NCBI GenBank assembly: GCA_001460835.1 | Contig: CYKH01000420.1 | Location: 28,445 to 59,648, forward strand | Direction of reading: 5' to 3' | Origin: Bodo saltans | Taxonomy: Eukaryota; Euglenozoa; Kinetoplastea; Eubodonida; Bodonidae | Length of the DNA stretch: 31,204 nucleotides | In this document: piece by piece, positions 1 through 8,920 of the stretch | Position numbering within the stretch: the first letter of the stretch is position 1 | How the letters are laid out: each line of letters starts with the position of its first letter | Translations under genes and position numbers: made by a program | The notes under the pieces: model-generated | The model's input: the letters and a program-made list of their open reading frames with translations, nothing else | What the model was told of the DNA's origin: nothing | Database searches by the model: none

Positions 1-605
1 CTCGCATCAATTCATCCAACTATTCACCGGTGCTAGCCTGGTCCCTTGGCGCGCACGTTGTCGCACTTAATTTTCAAACGTGGGATGAGCCGATGATTGT
101 CAACGACGGATTCTTCTCGCGTAACGCACGCTGCGGGTACGTCCTCAAACCGCCGTACCTTCGTGACGTCGACGACCACAGCGGCAGCGATGCTGTGTTG
201 CCGGCACAGCGAGTGGACTTTGTGGTTATGTTAGGGTCGCAGCTTCCAAAGCCAGCGAACGCAGTGAGGGGTGAGATTGTAGACCCGTACGTCACAGTGC
301 GCCTTTTTGGCGCCGGGGAAGATTCTCAACAGGCGAGAGTGAAGACTCCAGTCGTGAACGACAATGGGTTTGCTCCTAGTTGGAACACCAAAGGATCGTT
401 TATCACCAAGAATCCAGAACTTGCTGTCATCGGCTTCGACGTCTTTGACAAAGATTTGGACGCAGATGATCACTTGTGCACTTGCTACCTTCCCGTGGCC
501 TCTATCCGCAACGGGGTACGAGCGCTACCACTGCGACTTGCCAGTAGCGGTGAGAGACTGCCGCACAGCACGGTTCTTGTTCATTTCCAGATTTCGCCTC
601 TATGA
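1..605 (+). CDS. PI-specific phospholipase C, C-terminal part (Y-domain end plus C2), cut by window start
   Basis: The frame is open from base 3 to a TGA at 603-605, so the 5' part of the gene lies outside the window. The first visible residues, RINSSNYSP, followed by LNFQTWDEPM and CGYVLKP, match the end of the catalytic Y half of eukaryotic PI-PLC. A C2 domain follows (about bases 215-600), with DPYVTVRLFG, a FAPSWN strand and a FDVFDKD acidic loop that could bind calcium. The family cleaves PIP2 into diacylglycerol and IP3 at membranes. The next gene is a complete paralogue of the same family, so this is a tandem duplication. In the Y segment this copy keeps the canonical SSNY, which the downstream copy has changed. 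The catalytic X domain is not visible, so activity cannot be judged. Confidence 0.9.
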   Translation, partial: RINSSNYSPVLAWSLGAHVVALNFQTWDEPMIVNDGFFSRNARCGYVLKPPYLRDVDDHSGSDAVLPAQRVDFVVMLGSQLPKPANAVRGEIVDPYVTVRLFGAGEDSQQARVKTPVVNDNGFAPSWNTKGSFITKNPELAVIGFDVFDKDLDADDHLCTCYLPVASIRNGVRALPLRLASSGERLPHSTVLVHFQISPL

Positions 606-1051
606 GCTCACGCACTTTTCGCTGAGCGAGTAGAACACCATAAACAAAACAAAAACACTCACCCTCTGCTTGTTTGCTCGCCACCGTTAACGTCACTTTT
701 TTGTACCATCCTTTTTTCACTACTGCGCTGTGAGCAATGTTAGGTCTTTTCTCCCCTCCTCTGCTGTTTCGCAGATTGTGATGGGGTGCTTGGCTACTTT
801 GAGTTTCAAGTTACTCAACTGATCGTGAAGTACCGCAGTGCACTTTGTTCTCTGAAAGAGATCTTTTGATCGTTTCACTTCAGTGGAATGCAAGGCGTTT
901 GGACAAATTGGCAAAGAATTGTTTTAAAAATGGAGATGCACAACATCGCCTTCACACATGTCCCGTCGTTGCGTGGCCTGCTCAAGAACTACATAGATTC
1001 AATAATAGAGCAAATTTCCCGCCACACATCTCATACACACAGGTTTGACAC
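606..1051 (+). other. Intergenic region between the two PLC genes
   Basis: This stretch of 446 bases has no convincing gene. It contains several pyrimidine-rich runs (about 694-719, 862-883 and 1016-1040) followed by AG, any of which could be a trans-splice acceptor for the downstream PLC. An ATG at 888 opens a 130-codon frame that overlaps the PLC start out of frame. It would act as an upstream ORF only if splicing occurs 5' of it. Confidence 0.5.
1016..1042 (+). promoter_or_regulatory. Candidate trans-splice acceptor for the second PLC gene
   Basis: A C/T-rich stretch with few guanines ends in CAG at 1040-1042, ten bases before the ATG at 1052. Using this AG would exclude the upstream ATG at 888. 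Alternative AGs near 735 and 883 also follow pyrimidine runs, so the choice is uncertain. Confidence 0.35.
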
Positions 1052-3673
1052 ATGGCGTCAACCACCACCATTCAGCAACTTCCTACAATCACCTTGTCCA
1101 AGCGTGAGCTTCAAGAGGGAGCATACCGATTGCAAACAAGTGGCGTTGGGTGCCTCAAGTGGATCGGAATATCAAAGACAGTTCCAAAAACTCTCTACAT
1201 GGACCGTGGTGGGACGGCGTTGTTTTACACCCCTTCTGAGAAACCGTTGGTTAACCGTCTTATTTCCTTTAAGCACATGACTTGCATCAACGTCGAGGTG
1301 AAGGATGTCATGTCGATCGACAATGAAGTGAGGCGGGTGGAGTTGCGCATTGAGTCCAATGGGCCTTTCAAGAAGCCTTTAAGGCTCAGCATGATGGAGA
1401 AGGACGGAATTTTAGTGGCGCAAGTAGCAGCCCGAAGAGTAGGGTATCATTCTGAGCACATTACAAAAAATGCCTTTCAACGCCGGCTGCGCGAGGTGTG
1501 GCTACTAGGCGACGCAGATCGGAGTGGCAGCATCAGCTTACAGGAGCTGGTGGAGCTTCTCAAGCGGCTCAACGTCAAAGTGTCTCCTGCGGAGGTGGAA
1601 GAACGGTTTGCTCAAGTCGACACGGATCACAGCAATTCGTTAGAGTTTCATGAGTTTGTCCATTTATTCAGAGGCCTTACGACGATTCGCTGCCTGTCAG
1701 AGCTGTTTCGGTACTTTGCAGCGGACCACCGTCACGAAGAGATTGAGGGCGATGCTGCGGCTGAGGACGAGGAGGAGCAAGCGGCAAAACAACCTCCTAA
1801 GCTCCTGTTCGCAAACGGCCTCGTGCGGTTCTTCAGGGAGGCTCAAGGGGAGATTGTACCCGAAGAGATTGCTGATGGTATCATTGAACTGTACGCTGGT
1901 GGCAGGAACTCGACAAAGAAGAACGAGGAGTATGACGGCCTTGAGGAGACGAACCCCTCCGTCACCACAGCACCGAATGTAGGGGCCGTGGGTATGACGC
2001 TCCACGCATTCTCATTGCTGATGGTGGACACAGTGCGCAACAGCTGGTTTGACGGGGATCATGACCGCGTGTTTCAGTCCATGGATGAGCCGCTGCACCA
2101 CTATCGCATCGCTTGCTCACATAATACATACTCCAGCGGATCTCAATTCTCCTCTCAGTCCAAAACGGAGATGTATCACCGAGTCCTTCGGCAGCAAGGG
2201 TGCCGCTGTGTTGAGATCGACTGTCACAACGGTGCACGACTTCCGATGGTGTACCATCACTACACGCCCACCTCTGAGATTTCGTTTGAGGACGTTGTGG
2301 ATGCGATCAAAGAGTCAGCTTTTGTATCGTCTCCTTTTCCAGTGGTGCTTTCGTTGGAAGTTCACACGGACGCCCGCCAAACGATGATCATCGCGCACAC
2401 GCTTATGTCGAAGCTCGGCACCGCACTGCTGTATCCAGAGGAGCTTCAGTCCTATGGTGGACCTCTGCCCTTCACCCCAAACGCACTTCAATATCGCATC
2501 CTCGTGAAGTGGAAGGGTAGCCCTGATGATATTATCGCACAGCAGCAGCATCCCACACCACCCTCAAGTCAGCAACATTTTGATCCTAATGACCAGGCAC
2601 ATGCAGCAAGAACACTGCTTGGGTTCCGCTCGTGCCGAGCGAAGCTTGATGGAAATTCGTTGCTGCGGTCACTGATCACCGTTGGTGGTGTTCACTCGAA
2701 AGATGGCGTGAACTGCAAGCCCTCTGACATTCAGAGCACTTCAGAAGGGGACATGATCAAAATGGTGGGCAAAAGCTTCCAGCTAAAAAATACGCGCATG
2801 ATGACCCGAGGTTACCCTGCAGGATCACGCATGATGGATAGCACCAACTTGGACCCAATGGTGCCGTGGTCGAATGGCGTTCAAATGGTTGCCATGAATT
2901 ATCAGACGTGGGACGAACCGATGCATCTGCACGAAGGCATGTTCCGCGTCAATGGGCGATGCGGGTATCTCCTCAAACCACTTAGTCTACGGACAGCAGA
3001 ACGAGTGGAAGACATGTGGCTGGGAACGACGATGCCCAAGTCGATGGTGTTGACGGTGCGGGTTTTGTTTGGATACCAACTGAGTCACTTGAAGGCCGAC
3101 GTGGACACATTGAACACTCTTGTCGAGGTGTCGGTCCGTGAATGCCCCCAGACGCTGAATGCTGCTGCGTCTCCGTTCACAAGCCCAAATGCTATGCATG
3201 AAGACTCCTCGTTCGCCGCATCGTTGCGTAGTCCGTCCACTGTGACGTCGGTTGGCAGCGGTTGCGGCAACGATCATGCCTCAGCGTTTGAGCCCGCTGG
3301 GACATTTGAGGCGCTGCGCTCTCCCGCATCACGATCCAGCACAACGCCCATTACATTCAGCCAACACAAAGCACCGAAGTCCTTGAGCCTTAGCAAGACT
3401 CGTGTGATCACCAAAAAGACATCTGTTGTGAGGAAGGAAGGGTTCTTGCCATACTGGGACGAAGTCTTCACATTCCCTATTCTTGACGTCGAGCTTGCGA
3501 TGCTCTCGATTCACGTCAAGGACAAGGAACTGACAACTGACAAGAGCGTGGGCTACGGCTGTGTGCCGTTGTCCTCGCTGATGCTTGGATATCGCGCTGT
3601 ATCGTTGTTGAGCCCTCAAGGCGAGCCACTTTACGGCTCTGCTGTCGTTTGTCACTTTTCACTTTCGGTGTAG
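1052..3673 (+). CDS. PI-specific phospholipase C (PH-like, EF hands, X, Y, C2)
   Basis: 873 residues; an in-frame stop (TGA, 1046-1048) just upstream supports the ATG at 1052. Residues 1-130 are PH-like. Two EF-hand loops follow: D154-E165 (DADRSGSISLQE) and D190-E201 (DTDHSNSLEFHE). The X domain (about 348-475) has CSHNTY with the first catalytic His at 357, CRCVEIDC with the calcium-ligand Glu and Asp, and LSLEVH. The Y domain (about 490-655) has VKWKG, TRGYPAG, MNYQTWDEPM and CGYLLKP. The C2 domain (about 664-873) is interrupted by a Ser-rich insert at about 690-790. Expected reaction: hydrolysis of PIP2 to diacylglycerol and IP3. Oddity: the usual YHGHT reads YHHYT (401-405), so Tyr404 sits at the second catalytic His. 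Family assignment is firm; catalytic competence is doubtful. Confidence 0.95.
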   Translation: MASTTTIQQLPTITLSKRELQEGAYRLQTSGVGCLKWIGISKTVPKTLYMDRGGTALFYTPSEKPLVNRLISFKHMTCINVEVKDVMSIDNEVRRVELRIESNGPFKKPLRLSMMEKDGILVAQVAARRVGYHSEHITKNAFQRRLREVWLLGDADRSGSISLQELVELLKRLNVKVSPAEVEERFAQVDTDHSNSLEFHEFVHLFRGLTTIRCLSELFRYFAADHRHEEIEGDAAAEDEEEQAAKQPPKLLFANGLVRFFREAQGEIVPEEIADGIIELYAGGRNSTKKNEEYDGLEETNPSVTTAPNVGAVGMTLHAFSLLMVDTVRNSWFDGDHDRVFQSMDEPLHHYRIACSHNTYSSGSQFSSQSKTEMYHRVLRQQGCRCVEIDCHNGARLPMVYHHYTPTSEISFEDVVDAIKESAFVSSPFPVVLSLEVHTDARQTMIIAHTLMSKLGTALLYPEELQSYGGPLPFTPNALQYRILVKWKGSPDDIIAQQQHPTPPSSQQHFDPNDQAHAARTLLGFRSCRAKLDGNSLLRSLITVGGVHSKDGVNCKPSDIQSTSEGDMIKMVGKSFQLKNTRMMTRGYPAGSRMMDSTNLDPMVPWSNGVQMVAMNYQTWDEPMHLHEGMFRVNGRCGYLLKPLSLRTAERVEDMWLGTTMPKSMVLTVRVLFGYQLSHLKADVDTLNTLVEVSVRECPQTLNAAASPFTSPNAMHEDSSFAASLRSPSTVTSVGSGCGNDHASAFEPAGTFEALRSPASRSSTTPITFSQHKAPKSLSLSKTRVITKKTSVVRKEGFLPYWDEVFTFPILDVELAMLSIHVKDKELTTDKSVGYGCVPLSSLMLGYRAVSLLSPQGEPLYGSAVVCHFSLSV

Positions 3674-3779
3674 TCTCCCACTTTTTTGAGATTGGAGCTG
3701 CCAACAACATTCGCTTCGAACCCAATTTTTTTAGACACTGCATCGGCGTGTCTCACTGCTGATATTCATTTTTTGAAGA

Positions 3780-3807
3780 TTTTTTTTTCTCGTTGCTTTG
3801 TGAACAG
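3780..3807 (+). promoter_or_regulatory. Trans-splice acceptor candidate for the ML-domain gene
   Basis: A T-run followed by CTCGTTGCTTTG and then ACAG, with the AG at 3806-3807, gives a 38-base 5' leader before the ATG at 3846. This is one of the clearest polypyrimidine/AG pairs in the window. Confidence 0.6.
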
Positions 3808-3845
3808 GCTGTGCTATCTCAAAGCTTCCCATCAGATCTTCAGAA

Positions 3846-4271
3846 ATGCTCGCTCGCATTGTTGTCATTGCTGCCGTTGTTGCCGTTGCCCTCGCTGGTG
3901 TCCCGACCTTCGGTATCTGCGGCACTGGTACTCTCCAGAACCCCGTCATCACCACCTCTGATGCCGAGTGGAAGGCCGGAACCACCGTCCACTTCACCAT
4001 CTCTGGTGACCTGACCTCTCCCATCGAGAGCGGCTCCAAGCTGATCAACCTCGCCAAGTTCTCTGGCACGGTTGTTGAGGACACCACCCAGGACCTGTGC
4101 TCCTTCCCCAACACCCCCTTCACTTGCCCCACCGCTGCAGGCGTGAACTCCTGGACCTTCTCTTTGGACCTGCCCGCCATTCCCTTCGCCGGCAAGCTGG
4201 CCAGCACCTCCAACTTCAACAATGCCGATGGCTCCACCATCGTTTGCATGACCGCTGATGTTCAGTTGTAA
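3846..4271 (+). CDS. Secreted ML-domain (NPC2/MD-2-like) lipid-binding protein
   Basis: 141 residues. Residues 1-18 form a signal peptide (hydrophobic Ile/Val/Ala core ending ALAG). The mature part has four cysteines at 25, 85, 94 and 134, placed like the outer pair and the late inner pair of NPC2-type ML domains. WKAGTTVHFTISGDL early in the domain, the closely spaced C85/C94 and a final C134 in a beta strand all fit. ML domains are single beta-sandwiches that bind sterols or phospholipids in secretory or lysosomal compartments; the ligand here is unknown. The gene uses almost only C-ending or otherwise preferred codons (GCC, ACC, ATC, TTC, AAC, AAG), unlike its neighbours, which suggests an abundant protein. 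The reverse-strand frame over the same bases is a shadow. Confidence 0.8.
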   Translation: MLARIVVIAAVVAVALAGVPTFGICGTGTLQNPVITTSDAEWKAGTTVHFTISGDLTSPIESGSKLINLAKFSGTVVEDTTQDLCSFPNTPFTCPTAAGVNSWTFSLDLPAIPFAGKLASTSNFNNADGSTIVCMTADVQL

Positions 4272-4711
4272 GAAGTCCGACAAGTTTGTCCTTGCTTTCT
4301 AAGAATTGGAAAAGAAAAAAGAAAACTCTTGTTGGCCGCATCTCGCTGTTTAGATGTGTTTGCCGCATTGATGTTGACATTGATCCTCCCCGCTTTACAA
4401 AACAAACACACAAAGCTCCCAAAAGCTCATAACGCGTTGCCGGATTTTCTTTTTGTCCCCCAGGGTTATGTTTTATTCGGTTGTCCAAAGGCCGTCTCAC
4501 CGCGTTGCACCGCACGTGCGCTTTGTGTCATGCAAAACGCTTGTTGCTGGCTTCGAGGGGGTGATCCGCCTCAACCATGAAGTCATGTTCCCAACTGATA
4601 ACACTTTTTATTAAATTGTTTTCTTTGCGCATTCACAAAACCCTAATTTCAGCTGTTCGGATGTTTGTATTTCTTTGAGAAAACAAAACAACAACAACAC
4701 ACTACACGAGT
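4272..4711 (+). other. Intergenic region between ML and DGAT genes
   Basis: 440 bases with no supported gene. It should hold the 3' UTR of the ML gene (A-rich near 4308-4326) and the 5' leader of the next gene, which is A/C-rich (about 4680-4708). Short open frames on either strand show no family resemblance. Confidence 0.5.
4605..4652 (+). promoter_or_regulatory. Candidate trans-splice acceptor for the DGAT fusion gene
   Basis: A T-rich tract (about 4605-4630) is followed by CCCTAATTTCAG, with the AG at 4651-4652, 60 bases before the ATG. A second possible AG follows TATTTCTTTG at about 4679. Confidence 0.45.
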
Positions 4712-7700
4712 ATGCTTGGGTGGGACGTGCCACTGATCAACGCGGTGTTGATCTACGCAGGGAACGTCGATAGCATTGCGTTGTCAAAAGCGCTGAGCAT
4801 CATTAGTGTGATTCTCGGTGTCCTTGCGCTTTGTGCTAGTCTTCACGCAGATCTTTTCTTTTGCGATGATCGCTCGCTAGCATTCGCGGGCCTCATAGGC
4901 TCCCTCTTTTGCACGATTGCAGGAGGCGCGTGCGCGTACTTCGTTGGCCAAGCACTTCTGCGCGCCGAAGGCTTCAAATTCTGGCAACCTTTCCAAGGAG
5001 GATTGTCTTTTGTGATTCTCCAGTATTTTGGGTGGCTGTTTTTTGGCGTTTCTGTCACAATGTACACCGTGTTCGCTGCTTCGTTTGAGCTAATCTTCAG
5101 TGAAGGTTGTCGCAGTGGTACGGTTACATCCGTAGGGTGTCTTGCGTTTGCGTCTATTCTCACTCTGCTCGCCTCAGTCCCTCGGTACGACGGCGCTGCC
5201 TCTCCGCTGTTTGCAAACCTAAAACTCATCAAGACGGACAACCTTGTCGTTGTTGCGTGCCTCACGGCATCGATGGTGTTCTCTTTCTTGTTGGAATTTC
5301 GAGCGCGGCTCCTTCAACCTTACCGAATGGGCCTCAGTATGTCCCTGTTCACCATCAACATTATCGCGCTTGTGCTTGTGGTGTTCTTGGGACGTCGTCG
5401 TTTCGATGGACAGAAAATCTTTCACCCGTTTCACGGTGGTTTTTACTTCGTGCTCATGCAGAGCAGCGGGTGGGCAGGCGTTGCCGTTGCCATTTTTTTC
5501 TTCCTTCGGTTTGCCATCGACACGATGCTTCCAGGTATGCTTGTGGGTGTCACGTTCCTCCAAGTTAGCTCCACCTGGCTGCTGTTGTTGTCGCTTGATT
5601 GCTTTGAGAATGCAGAGAGTGTGGATGCTCTCTTGCGGTTTCGACTCTCACGTGAAATCGTTGCACTGCTTATCATTGGTGTTGTTGCGTTGGGTACGAT
5701 CACCATTTGCGATTTAGCAAGCGTGCATCATTCGTTTTTGTACCACTTTGCACTACTATGCCAGGCATGCGTTGCCCCGCTCGTGCACATTTACGCGTCG
5801 GCGAATATTCGAGGATTTAACTTATGGCAGCCGTTTCTCGGTGGCCCACGGTTCATTTTGTTATCTGGAATCGCGTGGAGTGTGTACGCACTGGCCCACA
5901 TGATTCTTATTCTTGCGCTCTGGAATCGAATTTACGCTGTAGTCGCTGCTGCATCGCTGTTTGTCTTAGTGACCGATGTCCTTGTGTGTGCGTCGCTGCA
6001 CGTCTTCGACGAGCTTGAGGCTGGTAACGCCTTGCGCCAGGCGAGACGGGCTGCAGTTCGCCGACATTCTCCGTACCTGAACGGAGAGCTAGTGACCAGC
6101 GCACTCATGTCGATCGGGGGTGCCTTGACGCTCGGTGTGATTGATTACTCGACTCAGGTGATCTTTCGTAAGGCTCACATTGGTATTTTTGGTGTCGTAG
6201 CGATGCTCATTGGACCGCCACTTGCGCAAGCATCTGGGCGATGGGTGTACCCAAACTCATTTCGTGTCATGCGCCCATTCTATGGCGGCTCCGATCACGT
6301 TGCCCTGCAGACAGTTGGCTGGTCACTATGGGGAGCGATGGTCGTCGTGTTTGCGATCTTAGAAGTGAACCTCCTTATTGCAGAGGACTCAGTAGCTCAC
6401 GGCGCTGCAACCACCGCAGCTGCAGCCGCACTGTTTTCCTACTGCCTCATTGTCGCCAGCCTTCCTCTCTTTCGCCCGGATGAATCTACAACCGCAACGA
6501 CACCACCACGTGACAATGATCGTGTTCAAGTAGAGAATAACAACGGTGCACGTCGTGGCATTGGTGACAATGATGAGCGCACGGAAGGAATTCGTGAAGC
6601 GCAAGAACTCCTCCGAACTGGTGTCATTGTGAGCCCAGCATTGCGCCGAGCACTGCTTACCTATATCGCCACCTCAGCAAACACTGATGATGATAATGAG
6701 CCTCATCCCACGCCACCAATAGAACCTAGAGCCCATCAGCGCCGCACAATGCAGTCGATCGATTCTGAGTCACCGTCTCTTTCACCCAGAATGGCGCCAA
6801 CGAGTGTTCCTCGATCAGGAGAAGGGATGGGCTTCTTGGCTGTCACCCTCAGCAGTGGCTCACTGGTCCTAGGCCCAATCTGCGAGCTGCTCAATGGAAT
6901 GATGCAAGATCCCATGCGAACGGCTGCAGTGGGTCCTACAATGCTGGCCATGTCTCTTGCCGCGGTATCGGGGTGCCTCATCACGCATCTTGTGTGCGGA
7001 AGGCATCGCTACCCACACCACTACACGTGGTGGATGCCATTTGGTGGTGGTAGCAACTTCGCACTGCTTCAAACTCTCGGTTGGGCGATGGTGTCTGTCC
7101 ATTTGTCGTTGATCTTATCAAGTTTGTACTCGCTGGTGGCCCTGGGGAACCTTTCCTTGTTTGCGGGTGTGTTCTTTGCTGCTGGATTCTTCGGATTTGC
7201 TGGCCATATGTTCCTCGTTGTGTCCTTGTCGCAGTTCGACGTCAATGCGGAGGCCATGCCAGCCCACGAAAAATCATTCCTGCACCGAAACTCTGAGTGG
7301 TTTCTGGGGTCGATTCTTACCGTGCTGTTTGTTGCCTCTCTGTCCATGGTGGAAATGCGGTGGAAGCAGTCCCAGCAACTCTCCGTCGCTACTGTTCCTT
7401 TGATTTGTATCGGTGGTTTCTCATTTCTCGCGGCCATCGGTCTTGGCTGGGCTTCGGTGTGGAAGAGCAGGAGACTTGGCGCCACTGGTGAGCTATCGTG
7501 GGACCGCGCACCGATTACCCCACTGATGGCAGTACCACATCATCGAGCGCAGCACGCATTTCTCCCAGACCCGTCGCGCCGACAGCAGCGAAGAGCGTAC
7601 CAAGTCACCATGTTGAGTGAGACCGTGGTGGGCACGCTATTCCTTTTATGGGTGCTCAAACAGCTGTTTGCCTTCTCCGCGAACCGTTGGCTGCTGGGAA

Positions 7701-8920
7701 TCGCCATGGCCGCCATCACACATCACGCGATCATGCTGCTCACGATTGTGTGGCACGAGCACAGGTCCCTTACCGTTGTGGGTCGGGAACTCGCGGCGGA
7801 ACTTGCAACGTTCAGCATGTACTCATTTCACTACGTTGTGATGTTCGTGCTCGTCTACACCAGCTTTTACGCCCATCTTTCCACGCCGAGCGTGTTGTTC
7901 TTTGTGGGCATGAATGTTCTTTCCCTTGGGTCCGATACGATTGTTCGCTTCGTGCAGGTTGGTGCCATCGTGTGCATGCTGTCTGATGTCATCTCATGGA
8001 CGCTGGAGTGCACATGGTTCATGCTCCCTCTGCTTGCGTACAGTAGCAGCTACTACGGTACGAGTCAAGTGGACGGTCGACGAAGGCTTATGGCATTACT
8101 TCAGCATCCGTGGCTGGAGCGCTTCTGTGATGCGATTGCAAAATACTTCAGCTTACGTGTGGTGAGCGAATTTAACCCCACCCAGCCAAAGCTTCATGTA
8201 GTGTCAAGGCCGAGCGTTCAGTTTGCGCACACTCCAACGCCAGAAAGCCGCAAGCGAACCAAGGTGGTGTACGGCTTTCACCCTCACGGTGTGTGTCCCT
8301 ACACATGCTTATGGGCTAGCATGGGCAGTGCGTGGGTTCGAGCAGGCCTCCCTCGTGCAACGGTTCACGTCTCCTCGTTCCTGATGTCGGTGCCGGTGGT
8401 GCGCGACGTTCTTTTGAGCATTGGGGCCGTGGACTGCACCTTCGACGCGCTACGCGTATCCCATGGATCACCCGATGTGCAGGCGATGATGATCGTGCCG
8501 GGTGGATTGCGCGAGTGTAATCAGCCACTTCCGTCGTCAGAAGGATTCACCCTCGTCACCAAGAATAAAGGATTGTTTCGTTTTGTCCTGCAGAACGGTG
8601 GAACGTTGGTCCCAGTGTTTTGCTTCGGAGAGACGGACATCATGGGTAACGCTCCATTACCTATCATGCAATTCTGGGCCAAGAGCCGGTTGGGGATCAC
8701 CTATCCGCAGCTGCCGCATGGCCGCTTGTTGCTCCCTATCCCACGTCGATTGCCTATTTACATAGCCGTGGGTGAAGGCATCGTAGTGGACGCGATTCTT
8801 GATCCCCGGCCAGTGGACGTTGAGGCACTGCACAAGGAATACTACGCTGCTTTGCGAGCGCTGTTTGAGAAGCACAAAGTTGCCGCAGGGTATCCAGATA
8901 GTGTGCTGACATTGGTGTAA
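4712..8920 (+). CDS. Multi-pass membrane protein with five repeated modules fused to a DGAT2-type acyltransferase
   Basis: 1402 residues. Residues 1 to about 1115 are largely hydrophobic, with roughly twenty or more predicted membrane spans. They contain five copies of a motif close to WxPFxGGxxFxLLQxxGW, with the PF at residues 93-94, 239-240, 374-375, 522-523 and 776-777. Hydrophilic linkers lie at about 587-704 and 919-966. The C-terminus (about 1125-1402) is a DGAT2/MGAT domain: KYFS in place of the usual YFP, the catalytic HPHG at 1190-1193, VPGG at 1262-1265 followed by RE, GLFRFVLQNGG, and LVPVFCFGE. DGAT2 enzymes transfer an acyl group from acyl-CoA to diacylglycerol or related acceptors, usually at the ER or lipid droplets. 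Ordinary DGAT2 proteins are about 350 residues, so the N-terminal region is a large addition of unknown function. The enzyme domain is well supported; its substrate is not known. Confidence 0.85.
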   Translation: MLGWDVPLINAVLIYAGNVDSIALSKALSIISVILGVLALCASLHADLFFCDDRSLAFAGLIGSLFCTIAGGACAYFVGQALLRAEGFKFWQPFQGGLSFVILQYFGWLFFGVSVTMYTVFAASFELIFSEGCRSGTVTSVGCLAFASILTLLASVPRYDGAASPLFANLKLIKTDNLVVVACLTASMVFSFLLEFRARLLQPYRMGLSMSLFTINIIALVLVVFLGRRRFDGQKIFHPFHGGFYFVLMQSSGWAGVAVAIFFFLRFAIDTMLPGMLVGVTFLQVSSTWLLLLSLDCFENAESVDALLRFRLSREIVALLIIGVVALGTITICDLASVHHSFLYHFALLCQACVAPLVHIYASANIRGFNLWQPFLGGPRFILLSGIAWSVYALAHMILILALWNRIYAVVAAASLFVLVTDVLVCASLHVFDELEAGNALRQARRAAVRRHSPYLNGELVTSALMSIGGALTLGVIDYSTQVIFRKAHIGIFGVVAMLIGPPLAQASGRWVYPNSFRVMRPFYGGSDHVALQTVGWSLWGAMVVVFAILEVNLLIAEDSVAHGAATTAAAAALFSYCLIVASLPLFRPDESTTATTPPRDNDRVQVENNNGARRGIGDNDERTEGIREAQELLRTGVIVSPALRRALLTYIATSANTDDDNEPHPTPPIEPRAHQRRTMQSIDSESPSLSPRMAPTSVPRSGEGMGFLAVTLSSGSLVLGPICELLNGMMQDPMRTAAVGPTMLAMSLAAVSGCLITHLVCGRHRYPHHYTWWMPFGGGSNFALLQTLGWAMVSVHLSLILSSLYSLVALGNLSLFAGVFFAAGFFGFAGHMFLVVSLSQFDVNAEAMPAHEKSFLHRNSEWFLGSILTVLFVASLSMVEMRWKQSQQLSVATVPLICIGGFSFLAAIGLGWASVWKSRRLGATGELSWDRAPITPLMAVPHHRAQHAFLPDPSRRQQRRAYQVTMLSETVVGTLFLLWVLKQLFAFSANRWLLGIAMAAITHHAIMLLTIVWHEHRSLTVVGRELAAELATFSMYSFHYVVMFVLVYTSFYAHLSTPSVLFFVGMNVLSLGSDTIVRFVQVGAIVCMLSDVISWTLECTWFMLPLLAYSSSYYGTSQVDGRRRLMALLQHPWLERFCDAIAKYFSLRVVSEFNPTQPKLHVVSRPSVQFAHTPTPESRKRTKVVYGFHPHGVCPYTCLWASMGSAWVRAGLPRATVHVSSFLMSVPVVRDVLLSIGAVDCTFDALRVSHGSPDVQAMMIVPGGLRECNQPLPSSEGFTLVTKNKGLFRFVLQNGGTLVPVFCFGETDIMGNAPLPIMQFWAKSRLGITYPQLPHGRLLLPIPRRLPIYIAVGEGIVVDAILDPRPVDVEALHKEYYAALRALFEKHKVAAGYPDSVLTLV

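Noticed and set aside
888-1280. 130-codon ATG frame upstream of and overlapping the second PLC
   Set aside because: No family resemblance and out of frame with the PLC; most likely in a leader or removed by splicing at about 1042.
3840-4283. 147-codon reverse-strand frame opposite the ML gene
   Set aside because: Exact antisense of a strongly codon-biased gene; such frames arise from GC-rich third positions.
4329-4580. 83-codon frame between the ML and DGAT genes
   Set aside because: Lies in the 3' UTR/leader region, begins without a proper ATG and shows no similarity.
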